Shown here: positions 43,196 to 53,489 of the stretch, one piece after another | How positions within the stretch are numbered: position 1 is the first letter of the stretch | How the letters are laid out: each line of letters starts with the position of its first letter | Assembly (NCBI GenBank): GCA_032622095.1 | Contig: CP136065.1 | Location: 41,329,503-41,393,502 of the forward strand | From: Siphonodentalium dalli | Taxonomy: Eukaryota > Mollusca > Scaphopoda > Gadilida > Siphonodentaliidae | Direction: 5' to 3' | Length of the DNA: 64,000 nucleotides | Translations under genes and position numbers: made by a program | The notes under the pieces: generated by a model | Database searches by the model: none | Told to the model about the DNA's origin: nothing | Seen by the model: the letters and a program-made list of their open reading frames with translations, nothing else

Positions 43196-43400
43196 AAAAA
43201 AGAGTTCACTTGTCACCTCCAGGGCTATGTAGTGCGGGATTTGGATTTCATATATTGATTTAAATAATAAACAGTGGCATGAAGCCACAAGGCTGCATTA
43301 TTGATTGATATTGTGTCTGGGTTTCGACGTCAAGGTTATCCCTCGCTGTCAGTCGCTTGCAAATTTTGTTCAGGTACTTAGGAATTCCCTGCAATACAAT

Positions 43401-43709
43401 ATGCATAAAATTATACTCATGTGCATTATCCTTGGATTGGCGGCATTAACTGTGATAACCAACGTGTATTCAGAAGACACTGTGTTTTGTCAAGCAAGGG
43501 GTTTAACTCAAGTCGCTGGGCTCTTGACGATCAACGTTTATCGTGAAGTCGGAGTGTCCAACATTAAGCGTTGTCAACGCGCATGTGCATATGACGTAAA
43601 CTGTCGTGATTTCTATTTCGATTACAAACGGAAGGTCTGCTTCATGGAGGGCGATCAAGGGACAGCTCGTGACATTACTGGCGTGTACCGCGGACCGAAG
43701 GAATATTTG
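43401..43709 (+). CDS. secreted PAN/apple-domain protein, first exon
   Basis: ATG at 43401 opens a signal peptide (MHKIILMCIILGLAALTVIT), followed by a Cys-containing domain: VFCQARGLTQVAG, VSNIKRCQRACAYDVNCRDF and RKVCFMEGD. The spacing of the Cys residues and the C-x3-C-x4-C block are those of a PAN/apple domain, a protein- or sugar-binding extracellular module. The exon ends TATTTG at a consensus donor gtaagt (43710), phase 0. An upstream in-frame Met at 43305 precedes a non-signal-like sequence, so 43401 is the better start. The product is probably secreted. Its partner exon at 49739 adds an EGF-like module. Confidence 0.75.
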
Positions 43710-43930
43710 GTAAGTCCATCTATACCACACATACCATATGATACCAATATAAATCATGCCTGTCTGAAAGCCACATGTGCCTCTGAGGCCAGAGGTTTGG
43801 TGCCATGATTTCTCAGTCGGAGAACCAAACGAAGAATCAAAATAAAGAGCTAAATTCACATGCAACATAACACGTTTCTAAATGTTGTCCTGGAGGGAGA
43901 ACTAATATGAGCTGTGTCACGGCGGGGAAT

Positions 43931-44412
43931 CACGTGGTTTCGATGTTGGTCAGTACCACACATTCAAAATGGCAGAGGCGAATGCAAACGCACAAGCACA
44001 TAATATGAGGAACTGACACAAAACATGGCAGTTTAATTGTTATGAGCACATGCTGGTTTATTTTAAAAACAAGTTAAGATACCTTATTTGTTCGGAAATA
44101 CTCAGTAGTTTACTATAACATTCTGACCAAAGTTGCAAGTCGGAGGTTCGTGCAATACACCAGTCCATACCTCTTGGAGAATCCTTCGACTGACAACTTT
44201 GGTCAGAAGGTTAGAGAAACCAACTGTGAGTTTGGACACAGATGAGATATCAGCTTTTTGACAAAAACGTATAGCATATGCTCGAACCCGCCAAAATACT
44301 ATGTAAAAAGAATTATCATAGTTTAATACCGTTTTCTTCGTTTCTGGTCGCGTTTGCGATCTCATCGGCCATTTTGAATGCGTGATACTCATCATCTCGA
44401 AACCACACGTGT
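43931..44412. mobile_element. intronic MITE with CACGTG...GGTTTCGA ends
   Basis: The left end is cacgtggtttcgatgttggt, later acattcaaaatggc. The right end, reverse-complemented, is cacacgtgtggtttcgagat, later gcattcaaaatggcc. The arms pair over about 65 bp. A 97-codon minus-strand frame inside has no domain. It lies in the intron of the PAN/EGF gene. Confidence 0.7.
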
Positions 44413-44820
44413 GTTTAATTACGAAGACTGTCCAGTTTTAAAATGATACGGTCAGTTGGAGATAGATCAGAAACCAATATTAGGTATACATATATATATG
44501 TATCACATTACTATGAAGATTTGTGTGATTTTTTGAAAAATATGTTGACCCCAAAAACATGAAAGTATCAGAACACCAGTCCAGAAGTATCAGCTTTGGT
44601 TAATGGTCATTAAACAAACGTGTTCTCTCAACTATATTTGTCCCACACGTAAATAATATGACAACCCTCATTAAGTTGTGTAATATCTTCACCATTTATA
44701 ATTTCCGTCATGGTTCAGTAAGTGCACTATCATAAACATTTGAGTCATTTTTCAAACATATTTGATGTCTAGTTTGGGAATCGTCCCTGCATTGTTGAGG
44801 TTATATGGTATCAGCCAATA

Positions 44821-45239
44821 AGGGTACGTTCACACACTGTCAAGTTTGCACGGCATTTTTTTGCAGGCATTTTCTGATAGAAAACCCTATTGTGCCAGAA
44901 TATGAACGCCAACATGCTTATAAAATGCATATTTACCAAAGCTAACGACAAGAGGGGTAACATTTCGGTAGTTCCACCTGTAACGGTGCTACTAACACAT
45001 TATTTTAAAAGATTGATTCTTGCGAGATAATTGCATGCTATTTACAAGTAAATATTGACAGCATCGTTGCTAGTGGAACTACATAGTAGATACTTATCAT
45101 GTGTGGTTAGCGGTGGAACCGATGCATTTTTATATTTATCGTTCCGTTCATACATGTATTCTTACACCACATGGTTTTCTATGATACAGTGCCCGAAAAA
45201 CATGGCGTGAAAACTTGCCAATGTATGAACGTACCTAAG
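44821..45239. mobile_element. intronic MITE with GGTACGTTCA ends
   Basis: The left end is agggtacgttcacacactgt then caagtttgcacggca. The right end, reverse-complemented, is ttaggtacgttcatacattg then gcaagttttcacgcca. The arms are about 65 bp, including a shared tagaaaacc block. It is non-coding. Confidence 0.75.
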
Positions 45240-45900
45240 GGCCGTTTACATTGGTTTAGATCTGTGTACATTTCTACACGTACACAAGTGTAAACCATTA
45301 GATACTACAATGCACACAGATGAAAACGGTAATCGTTCCTGTGAGCAAAAATCGAATCGGTTATAAGTCATGGTCAACACCGATGTATTGTGACAGGCAA
45401 ATCGGATTTTATTAATCATTACTCGGACCTGGCGTATTTATGTGCTAAATCTTTGTTAGTTCAACACACCAATTAACCTATTCCATGGCATCAGATGATT
45501 CGCTGAGGTGATCACATTTAAGTACTTGGTGTATATATGGCCAAGCAAACATCTGGGGCAATTTTTCTGAAACAGAAATCAGAAACTCGGTTCGCATCCA
45601 GAAGCAAGGAATCGCGGAATGACCCACATTTTTTTATACGGCTTCAACGCATTCTGAAATTTCGCGTCGTATTTCATTATCAATGTTCAATCCTCGTGAA
45701 ATTCCTCGAGGGGAGGGGGTGTCAAGTTGGAAATTCCCAACATTTCACACTGGGCCGATCATGGTACTGTATGGTCCTGCACCCCCTCGGTGCAGAAAAA
45801 AGCTGAAGGGGTCGAGACACAAGTTTTAAAATAACTTAGAAACGGCACTCTCCCACGAGTTAGACCACTATAGTTCGCAGAGACGTGGGGACAGGGGGGG
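45240..45900. other. no supported gene
   Basis: Intronic or intergenic sequence. An 89-codon plus-strand frame at 45537-45806 has no domain. Confidence 0.4.
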
Positions 45901-46980
45901 GGGTGTTGGGGGTGTCTCATCCCCCCCCCCAACTTTGGTCAAAATTTTCAACAGTTGGAAATTGCATACCTGCCAAAACATTGGAAATTTTACACCAACA
46001 ATAGGTTGAAAATATTCTTGTAGTTTGATTTCCAAACAATTTATTGCGGGGAATTAATTGTTTTGGACCAATATTTGCATATTTTCCAATTTTTAGTAAA
46101 AACTTTGGACTGAAATGTTCATCAGTTGGAAATTTTCCAACCTTATGGGGATGACAGGTTGGAAATTTCCAACACTTGGAAAAGTTGTGTCCTGGTACCT
46201 CCCCCGTGGTCAGTCAAATACTGCTAGTTAATTTAAGAAAACAATATTGTCATACATTTGGTTAACATTGTCATTGGAATTGTCATCAGTTGGAAATTTT
46301 CCAACTCTAGGAAGGCTTGAGGCTATAGTCTAGATGCTAGGATTTTGTGATTTTCTTGTTCAGATTTCAAAATTTTCCTACACCGGGCCGAACCATGGTC
46401 GACCCGGTGTGTCATTGTCCCTCCCTCGTGGCCAATTCAAAACTGCTAATTAGTTAAAGAAAATAATCAACAATTTTAATACATTTGGTCAAACTTGTGG
46501 CCATCAGTTGGAGAATTTTCCAACCTGATGGGGAGCATTGGGTTTGAAATTGAAACACTAGGAAAGCTTCAGTTGAGGCAAGTCTAGATGCTAGGATTTG
46601 CGATTTTCTTGTATATATTTCAAAATATTTCTCACACAGAGCCGAACAACCATGGTCAGCCGGTGTGTCCTGGTCTCTTGTCTGTAGCCGTGTGCATTTG
46701 TCTGGAGTCAGACCACTAGATGTTAGGATTTATGCAATTTTTCAGGTTAAAATATCTGAATGTTCTCATACCGGGAATATAGAACCATGGTTTATGAATA
46801 TAAGGATATTAGGCCTGAACACTGAGGTGCAAGGAGGGTGCAAATGGAATTATGGAAAACTTTTGTTTGGTCTGATCCTGATTTCAGGGGGGGGGGGCGG
46901 TGCAGTTGGAATTTGCCAAGGTGGATACCCCCCCCCCAACGGAGACCCTCTAGCCACGTCCCTGTATAGTTGTTAGGATT
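45900..46980. repeat. degenerate array of ttggaaattttccaac modules
   Basis: Several modules of about 130-260 bp repeat the series: tcagttggaaattttccaac, gtctagatgctaggattttg, cgattttcttgt..tttcaaaa, cacacagagccgaac, aaccatggtc and tgtgtcctggt. The gatgctaggat landmark appears near 46335, 46590, 46720 and 46970. The last complete module (46650-46975) is the one found inverted at 803-1110. Palindromic ggaaattttcc words recur throughout. Confidence 0.75.
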
Positions 46981-47640
46981 TATTAGGCAATTTCCAGGAT
47001 CTCAAAAATTTCTCAGGCCTTGCTCAGACCCAGTTGACCCAGTATGGATTACTTATCCATTCATAACAGGATACATACACAGCTATCATCCAGGTATGTG
47101 AGGGAAAAGTTGGGAAAAATTAAAACTCAAGGGGAGGGGTGCAAATGGAATTATGCAAGCTCGTGGGATTGTTCTGGTTCAAGGAGAGGAGGTGCAGTTT
47201 GAAATTCCAATATGGAAATCCCCCCTCACGGAGACCTTAAAGGCACGTCCCTGTGCGACATAGATCAAATCGCTTTGGTCAGCTGATAGTGGATTATTTT
47301 GCTGTTGCCTGGCCTAAACTAACGAGAACTCATAGTGAATTATCCGTTACCAGAGTGCTGACGAGCGCACGTTCACTGCCAGTAATAATGTTGTGATCAC
47401 AGTAATATGTGACATAAGAATTCACACATTTCTGTATACAGATCTTTTGAACTAAATAATAATAGTGCATACTTTTGTATCAGAACTCAGTGGACACCAT
47501 ATATTGATAATAGTTAGGAATAGGGTATACTACATGCAATTATAGTATTTAGTGTTATATTTGTCAACTTTGTTTGTATTTAAACCAAATGTGAATTCGT
47601 GTCTGGTTTAATGGGGTGCAGTTAGACATTCTGGTGTAAA
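46981..47640. other. repeat-like, no gene
   Basis: The first 250 bp echo the preceding array (a further 'ggtgcaaatggaattatgca' and 'cccctcacggagacc'). After that there is AT-rich sequence without features. Confidence 0.4.
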
Positions 47641-47649
47641 CATTATTTG

Positions 47650-48250
47650 CTCCCAATACAAAACTAGAGGTGTGACTGTCCCAATGGGACTAATGATACC
47701 CCCCGTGTTTTTAAAATACTAAGATGTTTCACATGTCAGTAAACATTTAGTTAAAATAATAAAATAACAGTTCCCATTGCAGGTGCACAACCCTAACCTA
47801 TATCTTAAACCTATCTTAAACCTATTGACCGAAAAATGTAGGAATAAAAGCTCGGACAAAATTATGCATGTTGCAAAAAAATTTCTAAGTCGAAAAAAGG
47901 CGTCATAATCACAGGTGCATAACCACAGGTTCCTATGGTACTAAATATCTGTGTCAAGTTAAAAAAAATTGACTTAAAAATGTAGGAATAAAAGCTCGGA
48001 CAAAATTATACATGTTGCGAAATTTTTCTAAGTCGAAAAAAGGGGGATAACTGCACCAAAAAAAGTCCGACAGACGTCATAATAAGGTGCACAGGTTCCC
48101 ATGGTGGTTGATGTCTGTGCGAAGTTTCACCGAAAAGGATCATAAAACGACTGAGAAAAACTTCGGACAAATTTGTGTCCACGGACGGACAAGCTGATTC
48201 CAGTATACCCCCACAACTTCGTTGCGGGGGGGGGGGGGGGGGGGGGGTAT
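47650..48250. repeat. interspersed repeat ending in a G22 run
   Basis: Contains internally repeated phrases: 'gaccgaaaaatgtaggaataaaagctcggacaaaattat' occurs near 47826 and again at 47970 (gacttaaaaatg...), each followed by gcatgttgc or catgttgc and 'ctaagtcgaaaaaagg'. It ends with acggacggacaagctgattc, ttcgttgc, then 22 consecutive G (48226-48247) and tatac. This is the general form of a short mollusc repeat. Confidence 0.6.
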
Positions 48251-49176
48251 ACAAACTTAATATTTCAACAAAATGCTGATGGATGATTATGTGTGATTGG
48301 AATGGGATGAGACAAAAGCCTATTGTGGATTTTTTTAGTCCTCTCCCAGATCGCTCAAATTTCTCGAACGATAAAAGGCCGTTCGGGCGAGTCAGGCGAG
48401 AATTTTTGCTGGTTTGTTACTTTTGATAACTCAGTGGTGAATTTAATATAGATCACACTCAACAACAGACAGCAAGAGATAAAATCAGAAGTGTAATGCG
48501 GTAAGATTTGAGAAATGAAGATAACCAATGAAAATACTATGATTTTCACTAATGGAAATTTCCGGTGAATCTTCGCGTATAGGGTTATTTCTGATAATAA
48601 TATGATCATACGCTAGCGTAATTAACGAACCAAATCAAAACCACTCATATGAGGGTAGCTGAGGCTTCTTTTTTTTTTTATCAAAATCAGTGTATAGATT
48701 CTCTGGTATTGCCTCCAAATAAGATTCACATAAGGCTATATTTCCTGGGTTCGTCGAATAAATGTACCCCAATCGTAATTTCGAGTATACTTTAGGCAAA
48801 TCGTACTTCCGGGTAGTCTTGATCGACAGCTAGACAATTCATGGTTATAAACTACTACTACCAACATCAAAGTGAAAATAGTTATACCTTGTCGAGATGG
48901 GAACGGAAACATTTAACCAATTTATTTCTTTTCTTGACGCTGGGTGAGCACTACGGCGGAGATACTATACCGAGAAGCGTGTCCATTTCATAGCTGTTCA
49001 TTTCATTCAAATGTGTCACCGTGTCGATTTCAACGAAAATCGGCGAACAACGTCATCTTGTTCGCCTGAATGTATTTTCTGCTTTGTTCATAATTATGTT
49101 GACTCTTTAAACTTGTCCAGGTTGGTACAATTTCCCACACACTCTGGTAGTCTATTCCAATCGCTTATTAGAAATT
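48250..49176. other. no supported gene
   Basis: Intron of the PAN/EGF gene. No domain-bearing frame. Confidence 0.4.
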
Positions 49177-49180
49177 TTAA

Positions 49181-49623
49181 AGATGCATAACCCGAGTTAA
49201 CACTCGCAAATTACTATTTCCTTGGATTCGGGGGTAAAAAATATTTTATTCGAGTCGAGGAACCAACCCATCAAAGTCCAGAGTGATCAGATATCGATTT
49301 TTGAAATCTATTATTTTTCACCACCGATAATTTTTAATGGCCCAGTAAACGGTTGACGAGAAGACGGTCTAGGACCAAATTGCGGATGAAGATGGATAAC
49401 TCTAAATTAAAGTGGCTTTTTTGTGTCAGATATTTGACAAACCTGCAAAATTTCGTTGAACAAAATTTGATAAATAACAAGTTTTGGGCAATTTTTGTAC
49501 TTTAGTTGACTGCACGGTTAGCATTAATTTTGGACATTTGAGATTTTGGGATTTGGGATTAAAAAAACATTGTTGTTGTTGGAATCTGGTGATATGGTGA
49601 TCATCGAATCGGATTGAGTATAT
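49181..49623. mobile_element. TTAA-flanked MITE, copy B
   Basis: 443 bp flanked by TTAA at 49177-49180 and 49624-49627. Matches copy A (4823-5268) in the opposite orientation over its whole length, including agatggataactctaaatta and tgtgtcagatatttgacaaa. Its left terminal repeat has decayed (agatgcataacccga). It lies in the intron of the PAN/EGF gene. Confidence 0.85.
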
Positions 49624-49738
49624 TTAAGCTGTTTCTTCCCGTTGGTGTAACATTTATAATTTAATATCTAAAATCCAAATTGTGGTTTCGAACTTTATAT
49701 TATACCTTTAAAATAATAATATGTGTTACCTTATACAG

Positions 49739-49838
49739 GATGACACACACCCATGCGCCTCGAATGTGTGCACATCAAGCCAGACATGCTTGCCAACGGG
49801 GACTGCACTTGCCGGGTACAGATGTTCACAGGTGAACG
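49739..49838 (+). CDS. EGF-like exon of the secreted PAN protein
   Basis: Acceptor ttatacag at 49738, then DDTHPCASNVCTSSQTCLPT and GTALAGYRCSQ in phase 0, which fits the phase-0 donor of the exon at 43401-43709. Cys order C-x4-C-x5-C-x11-C with a Gly-Tyr before the last Cys is EGF-like. The exon could end at 49831 (CAG/gtgaac) or at 49838 (AACG/gtgagt). The second is the better consensus donor. The intron would be about 6.0 kb and carries three MITEs. The rest of the gene was not found. Confidence 0.6.
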
Positions 49839-50154
49839 GTGAGTACATCAACGGGTTTGCTCCAACAATTTGGAATATGGAATTCCAATGCAGCACCACT
49901 GATGTGAAACAAATATTTTCCAATGTCCTTGTTAGTAGAATGTTGGAGTGAGTGAGATGTAGCTTCGTGTGTCTGCATGTACATAAATGTCTCAGGGTTC
50001 CAGACATCCAGTTACAACAACAACAACTGGGCCACACTTGACACTTGTCCAATTGCAAGGATAGGAGGCGTGGTCTGTCTGTTTGTTATCGCTACTTGTC
50101 AATGCATTGTCCGGTCACGCGACCTGTTGTCGCTATCTAATCTCCTTATCAGGT

Positions 50155-50225
50155 GAATAACCCGTGCGCTTTGAGAAATTACGACGAATGCACGGTCTGT
50201 TGTTTTGCGGTTAGATATCAACTTA
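50155..50225 (+). CDS. possible third exon of the PAN/EGF gene
   Basis: After an acceptor-like ctccttatcag at 50144-50154, the frame GTG AAT AAC CCG TGC reads VNNPCALRNYDECTVCCFAV, Cys-rich like the previous module. It would join only if the preceding exon ends at 49831 (phase 0). No clear donor follows. Weak evidence. Confidence 0.25.
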
Positions 50226-50269
50226 TATCATGGACGAACATGACTTTTGGAACTCAAAAATATCTTTTG

Positions 50270-51665
50270 AGGGCATGGGTGAGGCCCGGCCACACATACC
50301 CCATAGAAACACCACCACCGCTCCCCCGGGGTACCATCCGGACGGGTGAAAATGGGGTATGGACCATTTTCGAGAACGGGAAGGATTTCGGCGAATTTGA
50401 CGGCATGAATGGGTGGCCCGCCCAAAAATACGATAGAAACATCACCCCTCACCCCGGGAAAACTGGTGTATGGACCATTTTCTAGAACGGTAAGGATTTA
50501 GGCTAATTAATTTGGCAGCAGGAGTGGGTGGCCCGATCAAAATACACCATAGAAGCCCCCCACCCACCCCTCACCCGCGGGGGGGGGGTGCCACAGAGGA
50601 GGTGGAAATGGGTTACGTCCAAATACCGAATAGAAACACCCCAGCCCTCACCCCCGGGGAAGGGTACCTCAAATAACCCCTATAAACACTCCACCCCTCA
50701 CATCCGGGCGGGGATGGGGTGGGTTACCACCCGAGGGGTGAAGATGGGATATGGACCATGTTCGAGAACGGTAATGATTTCGGTCAATTTGACGACAGGG
50801 GTGTGTGGCCCGCTCCAAATATCCCCTAGAAACATCCTACCATCATCCCTGGAGGGTACCACCCTGCTGGGGTGAAAATGGGGTATGGAGCATTTTATTC
50901 CTTATTCGCAAAAAACATGCCTCTGCCGGTCAATATAACGGTATGTGTAGGTGGCCCGCCCCAAATACCCCATAGAAACACCCCACCCCTCACCCGGGTG
51001 TCGGAATGGGGTATGGACCTTTATCGAGAAATGTACGAATTTCGGCCAATATGACGGCATTGGTGGGCGGCCAGCCCTCAAATATAGTCCATAGAAACAC
51101 CCCCACCCTCACCGCGGGTGGTTCTACCTGAGCGGGTGAAAATGGGGTATGTACCCCGGGTGCACGTTGGGGTGTTTCTACGGGGGCATTTGGGGTGTGC
51201 CACCCACCGTTCTCGAAAATGGTCCATACCCCATTTCACCCGGGTGAGGGTGTTTCTAGGGGGTAATTGGAGCGGGCTACCCACTCCTGACGTCAAATGG
51301 TCCATATCCCATTTTCACCTCCTGTGGTGGTTCCACATGGTTGAGGGGTGGGCTGTTTATATGGGACATTTGAGCGGGCCATCCATCCATGTCGTCAAAT
51401 TGGCCGAAATCCTTACCGGTCTCGGAAATGGCCCATATCCCATGTTTACCCCCTCGGGTGGCATCCCCCCGGATGTGAGGGGTGGGGTGTTTCTATGGGT
51501 TATTTGGGGCGGCCCATACCATCAAAATTGGCCGAAATCCTTACAGTTCTCCAAAATGGTCCATACTCCATACCATTCCCCACAGGGTGGCCGTTACCCC
51601 CCCCCCCCCCCACCCCGGGTGAGGGCTGGTGGGTATTTGGGCGGGCCACCAACCCATGCGACAAA
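50270..51665. repeat. ~125-bp minisatellite that inverts in the middle
   Basis: From 50270 to about 51150 degenerate units read 'gtgaaaatggggtatggaccattttcgagaacgg', 'aaggatttcggccaatttgacgg', 'gggtggcccgccc' and 'aaataccccatagaaacaccccacccctcaccc' in the plus direction, spaced about 110-130 bp. From about 51150 to 51665 the same phrases appear reverse-complemented ('ccgttctcgaaaatggtccataccccat', 'atccttaccg', 'gggtgtttctatgggttatttggggcgg'). The whole forms a large imperfect foldback. Long open frames here are repeat artefacts. Confidence 0.85.
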
Positions 51666-51679
51666 TTGACCGAAAGAGA

Positions 51680-52020
51680 CCTTTTTGTGAATAAGGAATC
51701 AGTTTAAAAAGTTATGTTCGTGTCTAACGTGTAAAACTTATCAGTCCGATCCCTCCATGCTCTCAGTCGCCAAAGCGACATCCGAACGAGCGAATTGCAA
51801 ACAAACATATATAATAGAAATCATCCATCACACTGGCACATACTTTGTTAGAATTTATCTTATAAGTACCGACATCGCCTCCTCCTCCAGACTCTCCTGC
51901 ATGAACATTGAGTGACAAACGCCCTTGCATAAACGCCTCCCCAATTAAAAATAAACACTCCCATATACGCGAAGAAACAACATCAAAACTGGGCGAAAAA
52001 AATCGACCGAATAATTAAAC
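51680..52020. other. no supported gene
   Basis: Short stretch with a microsatellite-poor, non-coding composition. Nothing can be supported. Confidence 0.4.
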
Positions 52021-52021
52021 C

Positions 52022-52475
52022 CACAAAACTAGGTTTTAGTAAAACCTGGGGTAGAGTGGTTTAACTTTGATGTTTTTTTCAAAGTATATTTAAAGGTATA
52101 TTTTCGAGACCAGACGTATGGTACGTATAAATCATATATAGTATATATGATTTATACGTACCATACGTCTGGTCTCGAAAATATATATATTATATACCGA
52201 AGCTTATACTGATGATTATATAGCCAATTCACCACAAACAATTAGTAATATTACCATAACTTTATCACGTCAATAAAACCTAGTTTTAATTGAGATCGAA
52301 TTCCACAAACTAAAACTGAGTTTATCACAAAACTGAGTTTAACTATACTAAAACCCAGTTTTACTCCCATAAAACCTAGTTTTACTACAGTAAAACCAAG
52401 TTTTACTCCTACTTAAACCTAGTTTAAACTGGAGTAAAACCTGGTTTAGAATAAAACCTAGTCTAAACTAGAGAT
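52022..52475. repeat. AAACCTAGTTTTA palindromic-word array
   Basis: From 52022 (cacaaaactaggttttagta) and again from 52262 to 52475 the sequence is built from variants of taaaacctagttttact, aaactgagttta and cagtttaaactgg. The words occur in both half-orientations without a fixed period. The two halves are separated by a perfect palindrome and an AT-rich segment. It is non-coding and has the same architecture as the four other word arrays. Confidence 0.75.
52097..52185. repeat. perfect palindrome, 44-bp arms
   Basis: The left arm tatattttcgagaccagacg...atcatatata (52097-52140) and the right arm (52142-52185) are exact reverse complements separated by one base (g52141). It can extrude as a cruciform or be transcribed as a hairpin. 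Confidence 0.92.
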
Positions 52476-52479
52476 GCCG

Positions 52480-53260
52480 ATTCGGACCCATGTTCTCATT
52501 GCTACAGTAAAACAATTTTGAAAACCAAATACAACATATAAGCTATGCTTATATATATACTAAAAAGTTATTAGGACAACGTCCAAACGTCGAGTAGGCT
52601 ATATAACAAACATTTATGGCGCGTCCACATGTACCTGCAAGAAAATATCTGCAAGAAAATATCAGGTACAATTGTACACTGATATTTTCTTCTGCAAAGA
52701 TTGAGCCCATGAGAACGCGGCGGTCTTGAACGCGTTAATTGAGCTCAATCAGAACAGTATTAGTCGAGCTGGTTCATTGACACAATGTCTTTAATGCTGC
52801 ACCAACGCAGCTCCCGTCATGAAATTAGACTTGTTGCCAAATCTGCATTTAGAGTAAACTGGATATCTGGAATTCCATGGTTACTCATGTGTAAGAATTG
52901 GACGACATGCATGTTCTTGAGCAGAGCGAAGTAGTTATACAATCTAAATAACCAAGGCTGTAGTTACATCCTTAATAAAAATCACAAAAACTCAAAAGTG
53001 ATATCATTTGTGATCTGGTACACTCATTGGTTTAACAGTTCAAATAAATTAATTTTTGGTAGCAAAAACTGTGTTTGTGTTGAAAACCAGGAAATGTCGT
53101 TTGACTCGTTTCGTAATAAGTGTGACAAAATGCACAACACGATTTCTTTTCTAAGAAATAAAGGCACCAGTGTATCTCTTACTAACGAGTTATATATAAA
53201 TTCCTGGATATAAAATAATAAACATGAATCGAAGACACTTGTCCGGAAACACTTCTATCA
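52480..53260. other. no supported gene
   Basis: A short inverted phrase (gcaagaaaatatctgcaagaaaatatcaggtac...gtacactgatattttcttctgc) at 52638-52699. A 71-codon plus-strand frame (52998-53213) has no domain. Confidence 0.4.
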
Positions 53261-53262
53261 AT

Positions 53263-53488
53263 TAATAGCGCCCGCTCTCCCGCGGCGAAGCCGCGGAAGC
53301 GAAGCGACCAGGGTATACGTATGCGAATATGAGATATATACTAATCGACTTTTTCGGCCCAATCTAAAAATAAATTGATAGCGCCCGCTCTCCCGCGGCG
53401 AAGCCGCGGAAGCGAAGCGACCAGGGTATACGTATGCGAATATGAGTTATATACTAATCGACTTTTTCGGCCCAATCTAAAAATAAAT
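53263..53488. repeat. 113-bp tandem duplication
   Basis: Two almost identical copies starting at 53265 and 53378 (atagcgcccgctctcccgcg). Each includes the palindrome ccgcggcgaagccgcgg, gcgaagcgaccagggtatac and actttttcggcccaatctaa. Confidence 0.93.
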
Positions 53489-53489
53489 T

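Noticed and set aside
51118-51707. Plus-strand frames of 183 and 119 codons rich in Gly/Pro/Trp
   Set aside because: Both are products of the inverted minisatellite and lie in two overlapping frames.
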